A stretch of 64,000 bases of DNA from Pempheris klunzingeri (taxonomy: Eukaryota; Chordata; Actinopteri; Acropomatiformes; Pempheridae), in contig NC_092022.1 of NCBI RefSeq assembly GCF_042242105.1, positions 24,947,001 to 25,011,000 on the forward strand, written 5' to 3'. Position numbers and translations under genes: made by a program. The notes below the pieces were generated by a model. That model worked only from the letters and a program-made list of their open reading frames with translations. It was not told the origin of the DNA and searched no databases. How positions within the stretch are numbered: position 1 is the first letter of the stretch; the number at the start of each line of letters is the position of its first letter. Shown one piece after another: positions 10,621 through 20,968 of this stretch.

Positions 10621-13600
10621 ATTCTTATGATGACTGTCATCGGAGGTCAAACCTTCACATGCCATCGCTCAGAGTACCAGATAGACAAGAACTGCTGTCC
10701 TATGTGTCCCCCTGGTAAGATTAAACTGAATGTTAAAGGGATATTTCACTCTGATAGTAACACATGGAGTGTTTTATTGATCTGCCAGGTGCCAACAAGG
10801 CTTCCATGTGCAGATCAGTGGAGCCACTCCCATTGTTGGTGCGGTTTATATTCACAAGTGAAATGTGTCTGACTGGAGTTCAACAGGAAAAGAACAAGCT
10901 GGAAAATCCAGGACTTTATTTACTCAGTTGCCAGTTTATAAAGTCCTTTCTAAAACGGCTTCAAAGAAGTGAGCATGAGAACCTCCAAGAAGCTAGAATT
11001 GATTGTAGGGCTGTTGCTTTAGGCTGGAGACAGAAAAAGGGCAGAAACACCCGTCAACAAGAGACTCTGCTCCCTTTAGAACTGCACGTACAGCTGATCT
11101 TTATCAGGAACATCATCAATGGATAACGTTAAGACCCCCCACCTGTGTTTGTATGTCTCCTTTGATTTTGAAATGTCATCATTTGGGGGAAAAAATCCCA
11201 AAATCCAAAGGGTTGGTGTACCTAATACACCTAACTGAGTGTAATCCTCTCTAAAAATGATTGGCTGCATCTGGAGGTAGTAATAAGAATGCCACTGCAG
11301 TAGACAGCAGTGCATGTCACTTTGCACAGCTGACAAAATGTGTTTCACCCTCAAGACGATACATTTTCATTCAATAGAAACATTATGTTGTTTTCTGTTC
11401 AACAGGAAGCCGAGTTAAAACAGATTGCACGAGGACCATAAACAGAACCTGTGTTCCCTGCACCGAGGGAACCTTCATGAATCAGCCTACTGGTCGTAGA
11501 CAATGTTTAACTTGCACATCTGATGCAGGTAATGTCCTGTTATAACATGTTCATATTCATGAGTAGAGAGGTTGTATGAATGGGACTAATAATGATTTAA
11601 CTGATCTCACTGACACCTTCCATCCATCTCTCCTTTTCCTGCCACAATCACCTCTTCACCCTGTCAGATCAATGCTGTATACAGTTAGGCCCAGAAATAT
11701 TTGGACAGTGACAAAAGTTTTGTTATTTTAGCTGTTTACGAAAACATATTCAGGATACAATTATATAATCAATATGGGCTTAAAGTGCAGACTCTCAGCT
11801 GTAATTTGAGAGTATTCACATCCAAATTGGAGCAAGGGTTTAGGAATTATAGCTCTTTAATACGTAGCTGCCTCTTTTTCAAGGGACCAAAAGTAATTGG
11901 ACAATTGACTCAGAAGGCTGCAAAAAAAAAATAACAAGGCTGCATGGGGTCTTCCCTCGTTAACCTGTCATCAATTAAGCAGTTAAAAGGTCTGGAGCTG
12001 ATTCCAGGTGTGGTGTTTGCATTTGGAAGCTGTTGCTGTGAACACACAACATGCGGTCAAAGGAGCTCTCAATGGAGGTGAAACAGACCACCCTGAGGCT
12101 GAAAGATGGAGAAATCCATCAGAGAGATAGCAGAAATGTTAGGAGTGGCCAAATCAACAGTTTGGTACATTCTGAGAAAAAAAGAGTGCACTGGTGAGCT
12201 TGGGAACTCAAAAAGGCCTGGACGTCCACGGAAGACAACAGTGGTGGATGATCGCAGAATCCTTTCCATGGTGAAGAAAAACCTCTTCACAACATCCACT
12301 CAAGTGAAGAACACTCTCCAGGAAGTAGGTGTATCAGTATCTAAGTCTACCATAAAGAGAAGACTTCATGAGAGTAAATACAAAGGATTCACCACAAGGT
12401 GCAAACCATTAATCAGCCTCGAAAATAGAAAGGCCAGAATTGACACCTGAAACACCTGAAGAAGCCAGCCCAGTTCTGGAACAGCATTCTTTGGACAGAT
12501 GAGACTAAGATCAACCTGTACCAGAATGATGGGAAGAAGAAAGTTTGGAGAAGAATTGGAACAGCTCATGATCCAAAGCACACCACATCTTCTGTAAAAC
12601 ATGGTGGAGGCAGTGTGATGGCATGGGCATGCATGGCTTCCAATGGCACTGGGTCACTTGTGTTTATTGATGATGTGACAAAAGACAGAAGCAGCCGGAT
12701 GAATTCTGAAGTGTATAGGGATATACTTTCTGCTCAGATTCAGCCAAATGCAGCAAAGTTGGTTAGACGGCGCTTCACAGTACAGATGGACAATGATCCA
12801 AAATATACTGCAAAAGCAACCCAGGAGTTTTTTTAAAGCAAAGAAGTGGAATATTCTGCAATGGCCGAGTCAATCACCAGATCTCAACCTAATCGAGCAT
12901 GCATTTTACTTGCTCAAGACAAAACTTAAGGCAGAAAGACCCACAAACAAGCAACAACTGAAGACAGCTGCAGTAAAGGCCTGGCAAAGCATCACAAAGG
13001 AGGAAACCCAGCGTTTGGTGATGTCCATGGGTTCCAGACTTCAGGCAGTCATTGCCTGCAAAGGATTCTCAACAAAATATTGAAAAGTAACATTTTACTT
13101 AGGGTTATGTTTATTTGTCCAATTACTTTTGAGCCCCTGGAATGAGGAGCGCTTGTATAAAAATAGCTACAATTCCTACATGTTTAATCATATATTTTTG
13201 TTCAACCCCTTGAATTAAACCTTAAAGTCTGCACTTCAATTCCGTTGTAGTTGTTTCATTTCAAATCCAATGTGGTGGCATGCAGAGCCCAAATCATGAA
13301 GATTGTGTCACTGTCCAAATATTTCTGGGCCTAACTGTATGCAGATGTTTTCCCTTGAATTCAGAAATTAAAACGATTGTTTCACATTTCCAAATAATGA
13401 CATGAAACCGAATGGTCAGAAAGAAATGTAGCACGTTGCTTAAACAGAATAAAAGTTCTCCATATTCCATATTAACCTCTGTGTGTGCTGACAGGCTCTG
13501 GCCTGAAGATAAAGACGTCATGTACGAGAACATCAGATACAGTCTGTGAACCACTGGAAGGATTCTACTGTATGGACCCTACAGAGGACGGCTGTGCAGC

Positions 13601-14975
13601 AGCACAGAAACACACAAGCTGTCTACCAGGACAATACATCAGGCAAAACGGTTGGTGTTAATGTGCCGACCTTTAGATTATGTTGTAAATATGTTGTGAG
13701 GTTTAGATGAGAATACCAAAGTTCAAGGAATCTGACATGAAGGATCTCAATCTGACATTCAGAACATTAAACAACTCTTGTCTGTGTAAAGATGCAGTGC
13801 AGCAATGGTGCCCTGACACACAATGACACCTCTCTCCCTCTGTGTGTCATGTAATCCCAGCTTCTCCGTCCTTTGTTCTGGTCGTTGGGACGACTGTGTG
13901 TTAATGTTAGTGCATGTGAGTGTCTCTGAGTCCATGTGAGTCCATGTCAGTGCATCAGTGAAATGAGTCCGCTAAGTCACTGAGCTCAGCTGAGAGAGAT
14001 CCGGCTGAGGAGCCATGACAGCATCTTACTTCGACCTTATGGGAACACACGGAAATGTTTTAGTCAGAGTTCAGTCCTGGTCCAGAAGGCTGCAGGTTTG
14101 GGAATGTGGAGTCAAATGAAACTTTCTTCAGGCTCTTTTGGGTCTCAGTCAGTCAACTTGTTGATCATTTCAATCTTCAGAGGAGAAATGGTTGCATCCA
14201 GTAAGGGGAAGGTTGTCCGTGGTAAGAAAAGATCTCCAGGTAGAGATGTCATGTCGGCACAAGTAGAAAAAAGAAAGAGTCTCTGCGGTCAGTTGTGGTC
14301 CTTTGAATGAGTGGTTAAACACATGACTGTTTGGAGTCACACCTAGAAGTCACCTAACACTGTGATCCCTTCATAATATGCACCTGCTGCCCCCTTTAAA
14401 TAGATCTCATTTGTGTTTGTGCAGGAACAGCCTCAGAGGACACTGACTGCTCTGACTGCACTGCTGGAACCTTTTCAGATGGGACATTTACATCTTGTCA
14501 GCAGCACACACAGTAAGTGCAGCTTCACATTAGACTCCTCAGTTCTTCCAACAGCAGTGAGTTCATGGGATCCTACAAATGTTCCTGTACAAAATCTCCC
14601 TCTGTCCCTCCAGATGTGAATCATTGAATCTTCTGCTGGAAAAACCAGGAACTGTTTCAATGGATGCTGAATGTGGAGAACAAGGTTCAAACATGACAGG
14701 ACTTGTGATTGCTGTTGTTGGTGTTGTTGGTGGTGTTGGTGCTGCTGGTGTTCTGCTTTTTATTCTGAGGAAGAAAGTAAGAAAGAAGAAGAAAGAAAGA
14801 TGTAAAAATGGAAGAGACATGGAAGAGGGAGGATCTCAAATCCAAGGTATGATTTATGTTTCCGTAGTCTGAACATTACCATTGTTGGTGGATGATAATA
14901 ATGTCTGTCACTGAAGTTGTTCATTAAGGTTTTAATCATTGGTTACGTTTGATTACAGACACAACAAGACAATGA
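10621..14975 (+). CDS. tnfrsf14: TNFRSF14-like receptor, unit 1 (altered, possibly a pseudogene)
   Basis: Exons carry over one-for-one from unit 2: 10,621-10,714, 11,406-11,528, 13,495-13,650, 14,425-14,512, 14,614-14,846 and 14,959-14,975, all with GT-AG borders and matching phases. They encode cysteine-rich TNFR repeats (SEYQIDKNCCPMCPPG, TRTSDTVCEPLEGFYC), a Gly/Val-rich transmembrane helix and a basic stop-transfer segment (RKKVRKKKKER). Three defects are visible. No first coding exon with ATG and signal peptide was found upstream. A 3-bp deletion in exon 3 removes a cysteine (CTSDAG against CTTCDAG). The last exon runs into TGA after DTTRQ, cutting the tail to about 31 residues. Intron 3 holds a Tc1 element. 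It could be a decaying gene or a diverged receptor using another first exon. Confidence 0.7.
11682..13337 (+). mobile_element. Tc1-like transposon in intron 3 of unit-1 receptor
   Basis: The element is 1,656 bp with terminal inverted repeats CAGTTAGGCCCAGAAATATT and its complement, flanked by TA duplications (11,680-11,681 and 13,338-13,339). Unit 2 supplies the empty site near 23,997, differing by one base. The transposase starts at about 12,106 (MEKSIREIAEMLGVAKSTV, helix-turn-helix). It shows the FWNSILWTDETK, VQMDNDPKYTAKATQ and SPDLNLIEHA catalytic motifs of the DDE family, but frameshifts near 12,448 and 12,830 break it. It inserted after the unit duplication. Confidence 0.95.
13963..14340. 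other. Unit-1-specific insertion in receptor intron 4
   Basis: The two units match on both sides (AGTGCATCAGTGAAAT on the left, CACCTAGAAGTCACC on the right). Unit 1 carries about 380 bases here that unit 2 lacks. No terminal repeats, tail or protein motif is evident. It may be an insertion in unit 1 or a deletion in unit 2. Confidence 0.6.
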
Positions 14976-14976
14976 C

Positions 14977-15322
14977 AATGTCAGATCGTGCTAAGACCAT
15001 CACTGGAGCGAGGGGAACACCAACTTGCTCCTGAAGCAGGAGCAGCTGAGATTCCTCCTGAATGAATGACGTGTGAATGTGAGGATGTGATGAGTGCTTT
15101 GAGTAGTTGCAATGACTGGAAAGGTTCTGTACAAATACAGAACATTTACCATATCATTACAAAATAGTCAATATGTAAATATGGATTTTTAAGAGTATAC
15201 ATTGTTAAAAACCTTTAAACAAAGGTGTGTTAAGAAAATAGTGTTGAAAAGGCGGAAAAAGCTCTGAAGAGCAGACAACCATTCATCCTATTTCCCAGAT
15301 AAAACTTCTAATTTAACGTTGG
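14977..15322 (+). mobile_element. SINE-tail insertion at a deletion junction
   Basis: The segment contains the 3' half of a common fish SINE (GATTCCTCCTGAATGAATGA, then CTGTACAAATACAGAACATT). Relatives lie at 37,700-37,860 and 47,105-47,345. It sits exactly where about 770 bp of unit-2 sequence, including the terminal receptor exons, is missing from unit 1. Confidence 0.6.
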
Positions 15323-15847
15323 AGCTTAATTCCACCGTGTTAACAAAGCTGCTAACCTGTGATGAAAACCTCTCTGTACAATAATGGATGCACAGAACTG
15401 TGACAGCAGCCTAAGTGGGACTTCTAACCACAGATCTCCAGCAGGGGTCTCCCCCCCTCATGGGACCTGGTGTATAGCTGCATCCATAGCTATAGCTGTG
15501 TGTGTCACATGTTTTACAACCCATTTTTTTCTCAACAGTAACCCTAGAGTATGCAAGTGTGTTAAATGCTTATTAGACTTTATTGATCTGCTCTGTGAGC
15601 CCCCACCCTAAGATCAATGAGATCACCAGTGATTGATACGGTTTTTCTGTATATATTATGTTTATTTAATTTTCTCTTTCTTTAACAGTGTGCTTTATGT
15701 CTGTCTTTTGAGCTGCAATAACAGCGAACTTTCCCCACTGACGGATCGATGAAGAGTTTTATCTTATCTTTAATCTTAATGAATGCATTAACACATTAAT
15801 TGCTGATGCATTGCTGTCTGTTAATCAATGTGTTGATGTTAGTTAAT

Positions 15848-16120
15848 ACTAATACTAACACTATTGATTAGACATGAGGCCCAGACTAACAGAGAGGAAC
15901 AGCAGCAGTGCTTCAGACCTTCACATCATGATGGGAAACATCTGGCTGTTGCCTGATCAGCTGATTGGCTCTTATGACCACAAACATGAGGTTTTGTAGA
16001 GAATCCTTATTTTCTGTGCAATCGTAATATTAGTGCTTTATGTTATTGTTTATTATCTTATGTTGAGAAATGCAGATGTAACACATGAACAAACATCCAG
16101 TGTGAGGTTTAGTGGAATAA
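15848..16120. repeat. Duplication-unit end block, copy 2
   Basis: Near-identical to 1-275 and 26,604-26,872. It marks the start of unit 2. The spacing between copies is 15,847 bp and then 10,756 bp. The difference is largely accounted for by the LINE, transposon, hAT and minisatellite insertions in unit 1. Confidence 0.85.
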
Positions 16121-16910
16121 TTGTGTTAAAATCACAAGTCTTTTCCCCACCTATTCACCTACCTGTCACTGAAAAGGCCACACCTCCCAAGACTATATAG
16201 GCCAGCCCTTCAGGCCTCCGACTCCCTCTTTTCCCTCCACACCAGAAAGGAATGAATGTGAGTTTGCTGCCTCTCCTATTTTGCACTTTTTCAGCAGCAT
16301 TTGTTAAACTTAGTATGTATTTCTCGACAGTTATTGACTGTTTTCTCTGTTGTACTAGAGTCCTGAGTTTATTGCGAGTACCTTAGTTTAACTGACCTAA
16401 AGACGGATGCATTAATGATGTAAGTTTAACTAGAGACTTCATTGTATTATAACTGTCTTCGTTTAATATTGCAGGAATTGTGATATTTTCTTATTTATTT
16501 GTAGACAATCATCCAGTCAATCATTCCACTTTTGAGAAAGTGGAAATTAAATACTTCATGAAGGATCCTGTGTTTAAATGTGCACCCACATCAGATGTTC
16601 AGTGAGCCTGCGCCACAAAAGCTCCAGTTTTTTTTTCAAATTGTAAAGGACCTAAATTCATTGTGGTTAAATATGTGAAGTTTTACTGTTTACCCTTAAT
16701 TCACTTTATTTATCTGCTTCTTGTTTAGATTCTGTACTTATTTTATTTAATTTGTTAGGCACTGTTTCTCTGCTTTTCACTTGAGACACTTTTACACACT
16801 TAGAGACACTTAACACTTTGTTTTCAACTTTTGTATTGTTGCGTCATCTTTATACTGTACTCTGGCAAAGTAATTTCCTTAGGAATCAATAAAGTTGATC
16901 TTATCTTTTA
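16121..16910 (+). mobile_element. Probable retroelement remnant, unit 2
   Basis: Unit-2-specific sequence. A TATA-like GACTATATAGGCC lies at about 16,190. A 3' end of the type TTTCCTTAGGAATCAATAAA, followed by GTTGATCTTATC, at about 16,872-16,905 is typical of fish non-LTR retroelements. No ORF of note lies between. The class is uncertain. Confidence 0.35.
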
Positions 16911-17287
16911 TTTTGAAATGTGTTTTATGTGCCCATTTCCTGTGATAAAGGAAGTTTTATTTTGAAATGTCACTGAACGCACGTAAGGAAGTGGCAGGTA
17001 AACTCCAAGGTGATGACGGTGAGGAGGAGGGGGAGAGAAACAAGTGATGAAGAAGTAAAGAGAAACGGAAGAGTAAAAAGGAGTTCAGCTGCAGTTGGAA
17101 CAACAACAAGGTTCAGTAATTGTTGGTGTAAAAGAAGTTCTGTGGTAATTATGAAGCAAACTAACGTGACTTCTTTGTGTTTTAGTTTCTATTTAGTTGG
17201 TTTATGACCTGCATTCACAGTGAAGGACATCAGACCACCAGTCCTGGCTTTCACTGATATCCACTGGTGCTGATCTCCCTTTGCAGC
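16911..17287. other. Unit-2 stretch without recognisable gene
   Basis: A 16-base phrase TTTTATTTTGAAATGT occurs twice here (about 16,907 and 16,952). A short frame at 17,010-17,207 has no family resemblance and is probably chance. No other feature was seen. Confidence 0.4.
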
Positions 17288-18230
17288 AGTCACTGACACC
17301 TTCCATCCATCTCTCCTTTTCCTGCCACAGTCACTTCTTCACCCTGTCAGATCAATGCCGTGTGTGCAGATGGTGTCCCATGAATTCAGATTTCCAAATA
17401 ATGACATAAAAACCGGTGCAAGACGGACGAAAGTGAAAGCATTTGCCAAGAATGTTTTCATTAATCAAGAATGAAAGTCGGAGGTCCGAACATAAATACC
17501 GATCCAGCAGCGTTATTCCCCTAATCTGCAGGGCAGCGTGTGACCCTGTGATTGGCTGGCGACTCCAAGTCAGCTGGGATTGGCTCCAAGTACAGACAAT
17601 GGATGGATGGACATGAAAACAAATGGTGAGTTTAAACAAAATAAAAGTTCTCCATATTCCATATTAACCTCTGTGTGTGCTGACGGGCTCTTGAAGATAA
17701 AGACGTCATGTACGAGAACATCAGATACAGTCTGTGAACCACTGGAAGGATTCTACTGTGAGGACCCTACAGAGGACGGCTGTGCAGCAGCACAGAAACA
17801 CACAAGCAAGGAAGTTATACAGGAAGTTATGCAGAGTTATTCAGCTATCAAGCATCACACATTTGAATGCAGACCTAAACTGTGCACTGGAAGCTGTACG
17901 ATGAACACATTTAGTCAGAAGTATGGAAAAATGTTGGACTTAGTCAGGACGGCTGTAAGTAAAGCCTCATACGTAGAATACCTGCACAGGTGATCAGTAA
18001 CCTAAAACATGTTAGAATCACACAGGGACACAATAAGAGGATTATAGTCCATAGAAAATCTGATGAGTCAGAATGTCAGAACAGGAACCAGTGTGCATGT
18101 AAAGGTGCTGATTTACAGAAAAGAACTCTGAAGCTCTAGCTGGTAAAACCATGAACTGCTTACACTGATGCTGCATGTGGAGAACAAAATAAAACACACC
18201 AACTAGTGCTTGTCAGTGTTGTTGTTTCCT
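17288..18230 (+). pseudogene. Decayed TNFR copy, unit 2 (intron 3, exon 4, exon 6)
   Basis: Three pieces in gene order match the live receptor genes. At 17,288-17,415 there is intron-3 sequence (CACTGACACCTTCCATCCAT onwards). At 17,687-17,806 there is exon 4. At about 18,126-18,225 there is a degraded exon 6 (GATGCTGCATGTGGAGAACA and the transmembrane-coding GTTGTTGTTT). The exon-4 acceptor is mutated from CAG to CGG, and the same 4-bp deletion as in unit 1 kills the frame. A SINE tail (17,535-17,620) lies before exon 4, as in unit 1. Exon 5 is not recognisable. Shared lesions date the decay to before the unit duplication. Confidence 0.8.
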
Positions 18231-18890
18231 TGAAGAACATTAAGATTCGTACAAAGAGGAACTGAACTATAAGTCAGCCACAGAGTCACATGTGTTGGTG
18301 TCATGTGTTAGAAGAAAAAACAGGAAGCGTGAAGTCAACTTTATATTCTTTCAGTTTAGAGAAACAGTCCAGTAAAACAGTTCTGTATCATTAAATAATA
18401 AAACCCAAGACCAGGCTCAAAGCCACAGTGTTCATGTGCACACTGGATGGAATAACAAAGTCATACATTCACATGGCTGCTGTAGCTCCATGATCAGTGT
18501 TAGATCATCATCATGGTGACTTAATCCAGGGAGTTAATGTCCCAGATTATTAGACAGTGTCTCTCTTTGTTTCGTTCTTGTTTAGCTGTAAGAAATTATT
18601 GCTCAGCCATTTATTTCTTATGACCAAAGGCAAAGATTCTTATGAGGCAAGTAAACAGAGATGCAGGTGTTGGTCAGACAATTCATGATCACTAGTGAAG
18701 AGGGTGGAGGGAAGGTGAAGGTGGTAGTTTTCCTGGTGTGCCGACTTCTATAGTCAGTGTACGAGACATGAAACAAAGATGCAGATAAAGATCACAACTG
18801 ATTGAAAAAGACCACAGAGGAAGTTACTGAACAGAAAAGGTGAATGTAGGTGATTGTATATCAGCATCTGTGAGAAATTTGTCTCAGTAC
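18231..18890. other. Stretch without recognisable gene
   Basis: Ordinary AT-rich sequence with no frame of note and no repeat structure I can identify. It is the 3' side of the decayed receptor copy. Confidence 0.4.
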
Positions 18891-18894
18891 AGAT

Positions 18895-19140
18895 CAAATC
18901 AAATCAACTTTATTGACCAAGTTTGAACAGACAAACAAGGAATTTGACTTGGTGAAACTTGACTCTATGTACAGTAGAAGGAAAGAACAGGACAGTATAA
19001 ACAATATAGAACTCTTTGACAACAGTATATACAATGGAGGGAGGTGTAGTGCTGAACTGCAGTGCAAGAAAGTAGTGCACAAGTTGCAAATGTGCAGGGG
19101 TGGGGGGGGGTGGGGACTATTTACAGTGATACAGATACAG
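18895..19140. repeat. Interspersed repeat with a close relative at 39,955
   Basis: The sequence starts ATCAACTTTATTGACCAAGT and continues with AACAAGGAATTTGACT. It matches 39,955-40,135 along its length (AGTATATACA, GGAGG-AGGTGT, AAATGTGCAGG). It is an old fish interspersed family of uncertain class. It includes a G-rich run at 19,098-19,114. Confidence 0.65.
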
Positions 19141-19241
19141 ATGAGCTACTATGGAGCCAAACACAGAAAATATATGATATTTCTGCAACCTTTTTAAGGT
19201 TCAGGTCAGGTTGTTAATGAAAAGTCCACATTAATAACTGC

Positions 19242-19350
19242 ACTGATGTGTTGCTCTGCAGTACTGATGTGTTGCTCTGCAGTACTGACGTGTTGCTCTG
19301 CAGTACTGATGTGTTGCTCTGCAGTACTGACGTGTTGCTCTGCAGTACTG
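19242..19350. repeat. 21-bp tandem repeat, five copies
   Basis: The unit ACTGATGTGTTGCTCTGCAGT is repeated five times, with a T/C change in the GATG/GACG position in some copies. Because 21 is a multiple of 3 it stays open in several frames, which creates spurious ORFs on both strands. Confidence 0.9.
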
Positions 19351-20084
19351 TTGGGGCTAGGCTAGTGGGCCCAAGTGCAGCACAGACTGAGGCAGATAGT
19401 GCAGTATTAGGCACTTTATTTTGGAGAAAGGTCAGGGAGCAGAATGCTCCCACACAATTAACAAGGAAAAACAATGTCCGACACACCACAGTCCTCTGCT
19501 GAACCTGTGAACATCTCACATGCTCTCTCTTTGGGATCACTTTCTTAGCCTCCTTCAGAGCCGGTGTAGTGGGAAGCTCTTTGTGACACGTGACATTTTC
19601 AACAACCCACTGGTTCCTTCTTTGGCAGTGACATTTGTTTCAAACATTTGGAGAGCAGAAGAGGACCAGGCAGGTGGAGACTAAGGTGAGTGGGGGTTAC
19701 TGCTGGTGAGGAAGTGAGCGGACTGGAGAGGCAGGCTGGGCAGGAAGACTGGAGACAGAGGAAGGAGTCAGGCCTTGTGTTTGAACAGGGAAGCAGGGAT
19801 GAGCAGTATTCTTAGGCAGAATAGTCCTACAGGGAGAAAAGGCTGCAGCAGAGAGTCCACCATGTGACAGCCAGGTGGAGTCTGTTTAAAGGCTGCACTG
19901 ATCTCCACTCCTGTAATGAGACACAAGTAGACAGAGAGAGACACCAGCACAGCCAAGGAGGGGGTGGAGGGAGGGTGGAGGGAGTGACAACTACAGTCAT
20001 ATCATTTAATTCCATCTCAGGAAATATGTTGGTATGCAGGACTCTGCAATGATTCAGTGATGATGAAGTAGCTTGACACATGAT
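19351..20084. other. Unit-2-specific stretch without gene
   Basis: Purine-rich sequence (many AGGCAGG and GGAGGGAGGGTGGAGGG runs near 19,960-19,985) that has no counterpart in unit 1. No coding frame with family resemblance. It may be a mobile-element relic, but no ends could be defined. Confidence 0.35.
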
Positions 20085-20878
20085 CTGAGTACGGAGTTAA
20101 ATCTAACATTTCCAGCACTGCAGTGGTGAGCATGAGTCCCTCTGGTGGTCTAGTTAGACATTTTATTTTGAAGGGCTCGCGTCACGCGCAGTGTGAGTCT
20201 GCTTCGTGCGTATATTGCTTCAGTCAGGTTTGTCTTATTTCTTAATTATTTCTTATTTCCTTCCTTTATTTCTTATTTCTTAATCCGTGTGAAACATTGT
20301 TGAAGCTGTGTGTGGGTGTGTGGGAGGACAGAAGGGACTTTTTAGACCTCCCCTGAGCAGAATGTAGAAAGTGAAAGTCTGAGTTTAAAACTTTCAACAA
20401 CAGGCCGTTCGAGGGTTACTCCTTGGTTTGAAGGTTAAAGAGCATTAATTTTGGACATTTTATTCTTAACCGTGTCTAAAAATGACTATTTGAAAGAGTA
20501 ATGCAGAGTTTAATGTGTTTTATAGGACTCAAGAGCAGAAATTAATTTTCCACAGAGCTCCTTTGAACTTCCTTTTTAACGTCTCGTCAGTCTTCACATG
20601 AAGGAGTGTCTGTCTGCTGCTGTAGGTGAGTCAGTGTATCAGTGTGTATCAGTGTGGATCACTGTGGATCACTGTGTGTGTGTTTCCTGTAGGTTTCTCC
20701 TCACCACACACCATCATGGTAAACTAATGTTTGCAGGTTGGACTCTGAACAGCTCAGCAGAAGGAGAGCTGCTCTCTGTGGTGCCTTCACTGTCTCACCG
20801 TGATCAAACACTCCTGTGGCGCTCATATTAGACCAGAGGATCATATTAGACCGGAGGATCATATTAGACCGGAGCATC
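20085..20878 (+). promoter_or_regulatory. Promoter and 5' untranslated exons of the unit-2 receptor
   Basis: Two probable leader exons are visible. One ends CTGCTGCTGTAG before a GTGAGTC donor (about 20,624). The second begins after a TTTGCAG acceptor at 20,729 and carries the ATG at 20,879. Upstream, CTCGCGTCACGCGCAG (about 20,177-20,192) is a GC-rich, CRE-like site shared with unit 1. The first leader also contains an ATG (20,598) that opens a short upstream frame. Confidence 0.5.
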
Positions 20879-20930
20879 ATGTTCCCGGTGAGTGAAAACT
20901 TCCCAAAGTTTTGGATGTAAGACTGAAAGC

Positions 20931-20968
<38 letters not shown>

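Noticed and set aside
19214-19540. Repetitive ORFs (SNTSVLQ type) on both strands
   Set aside because: They are the 21-bp tandem repeat read in open frames; no start context or family match.
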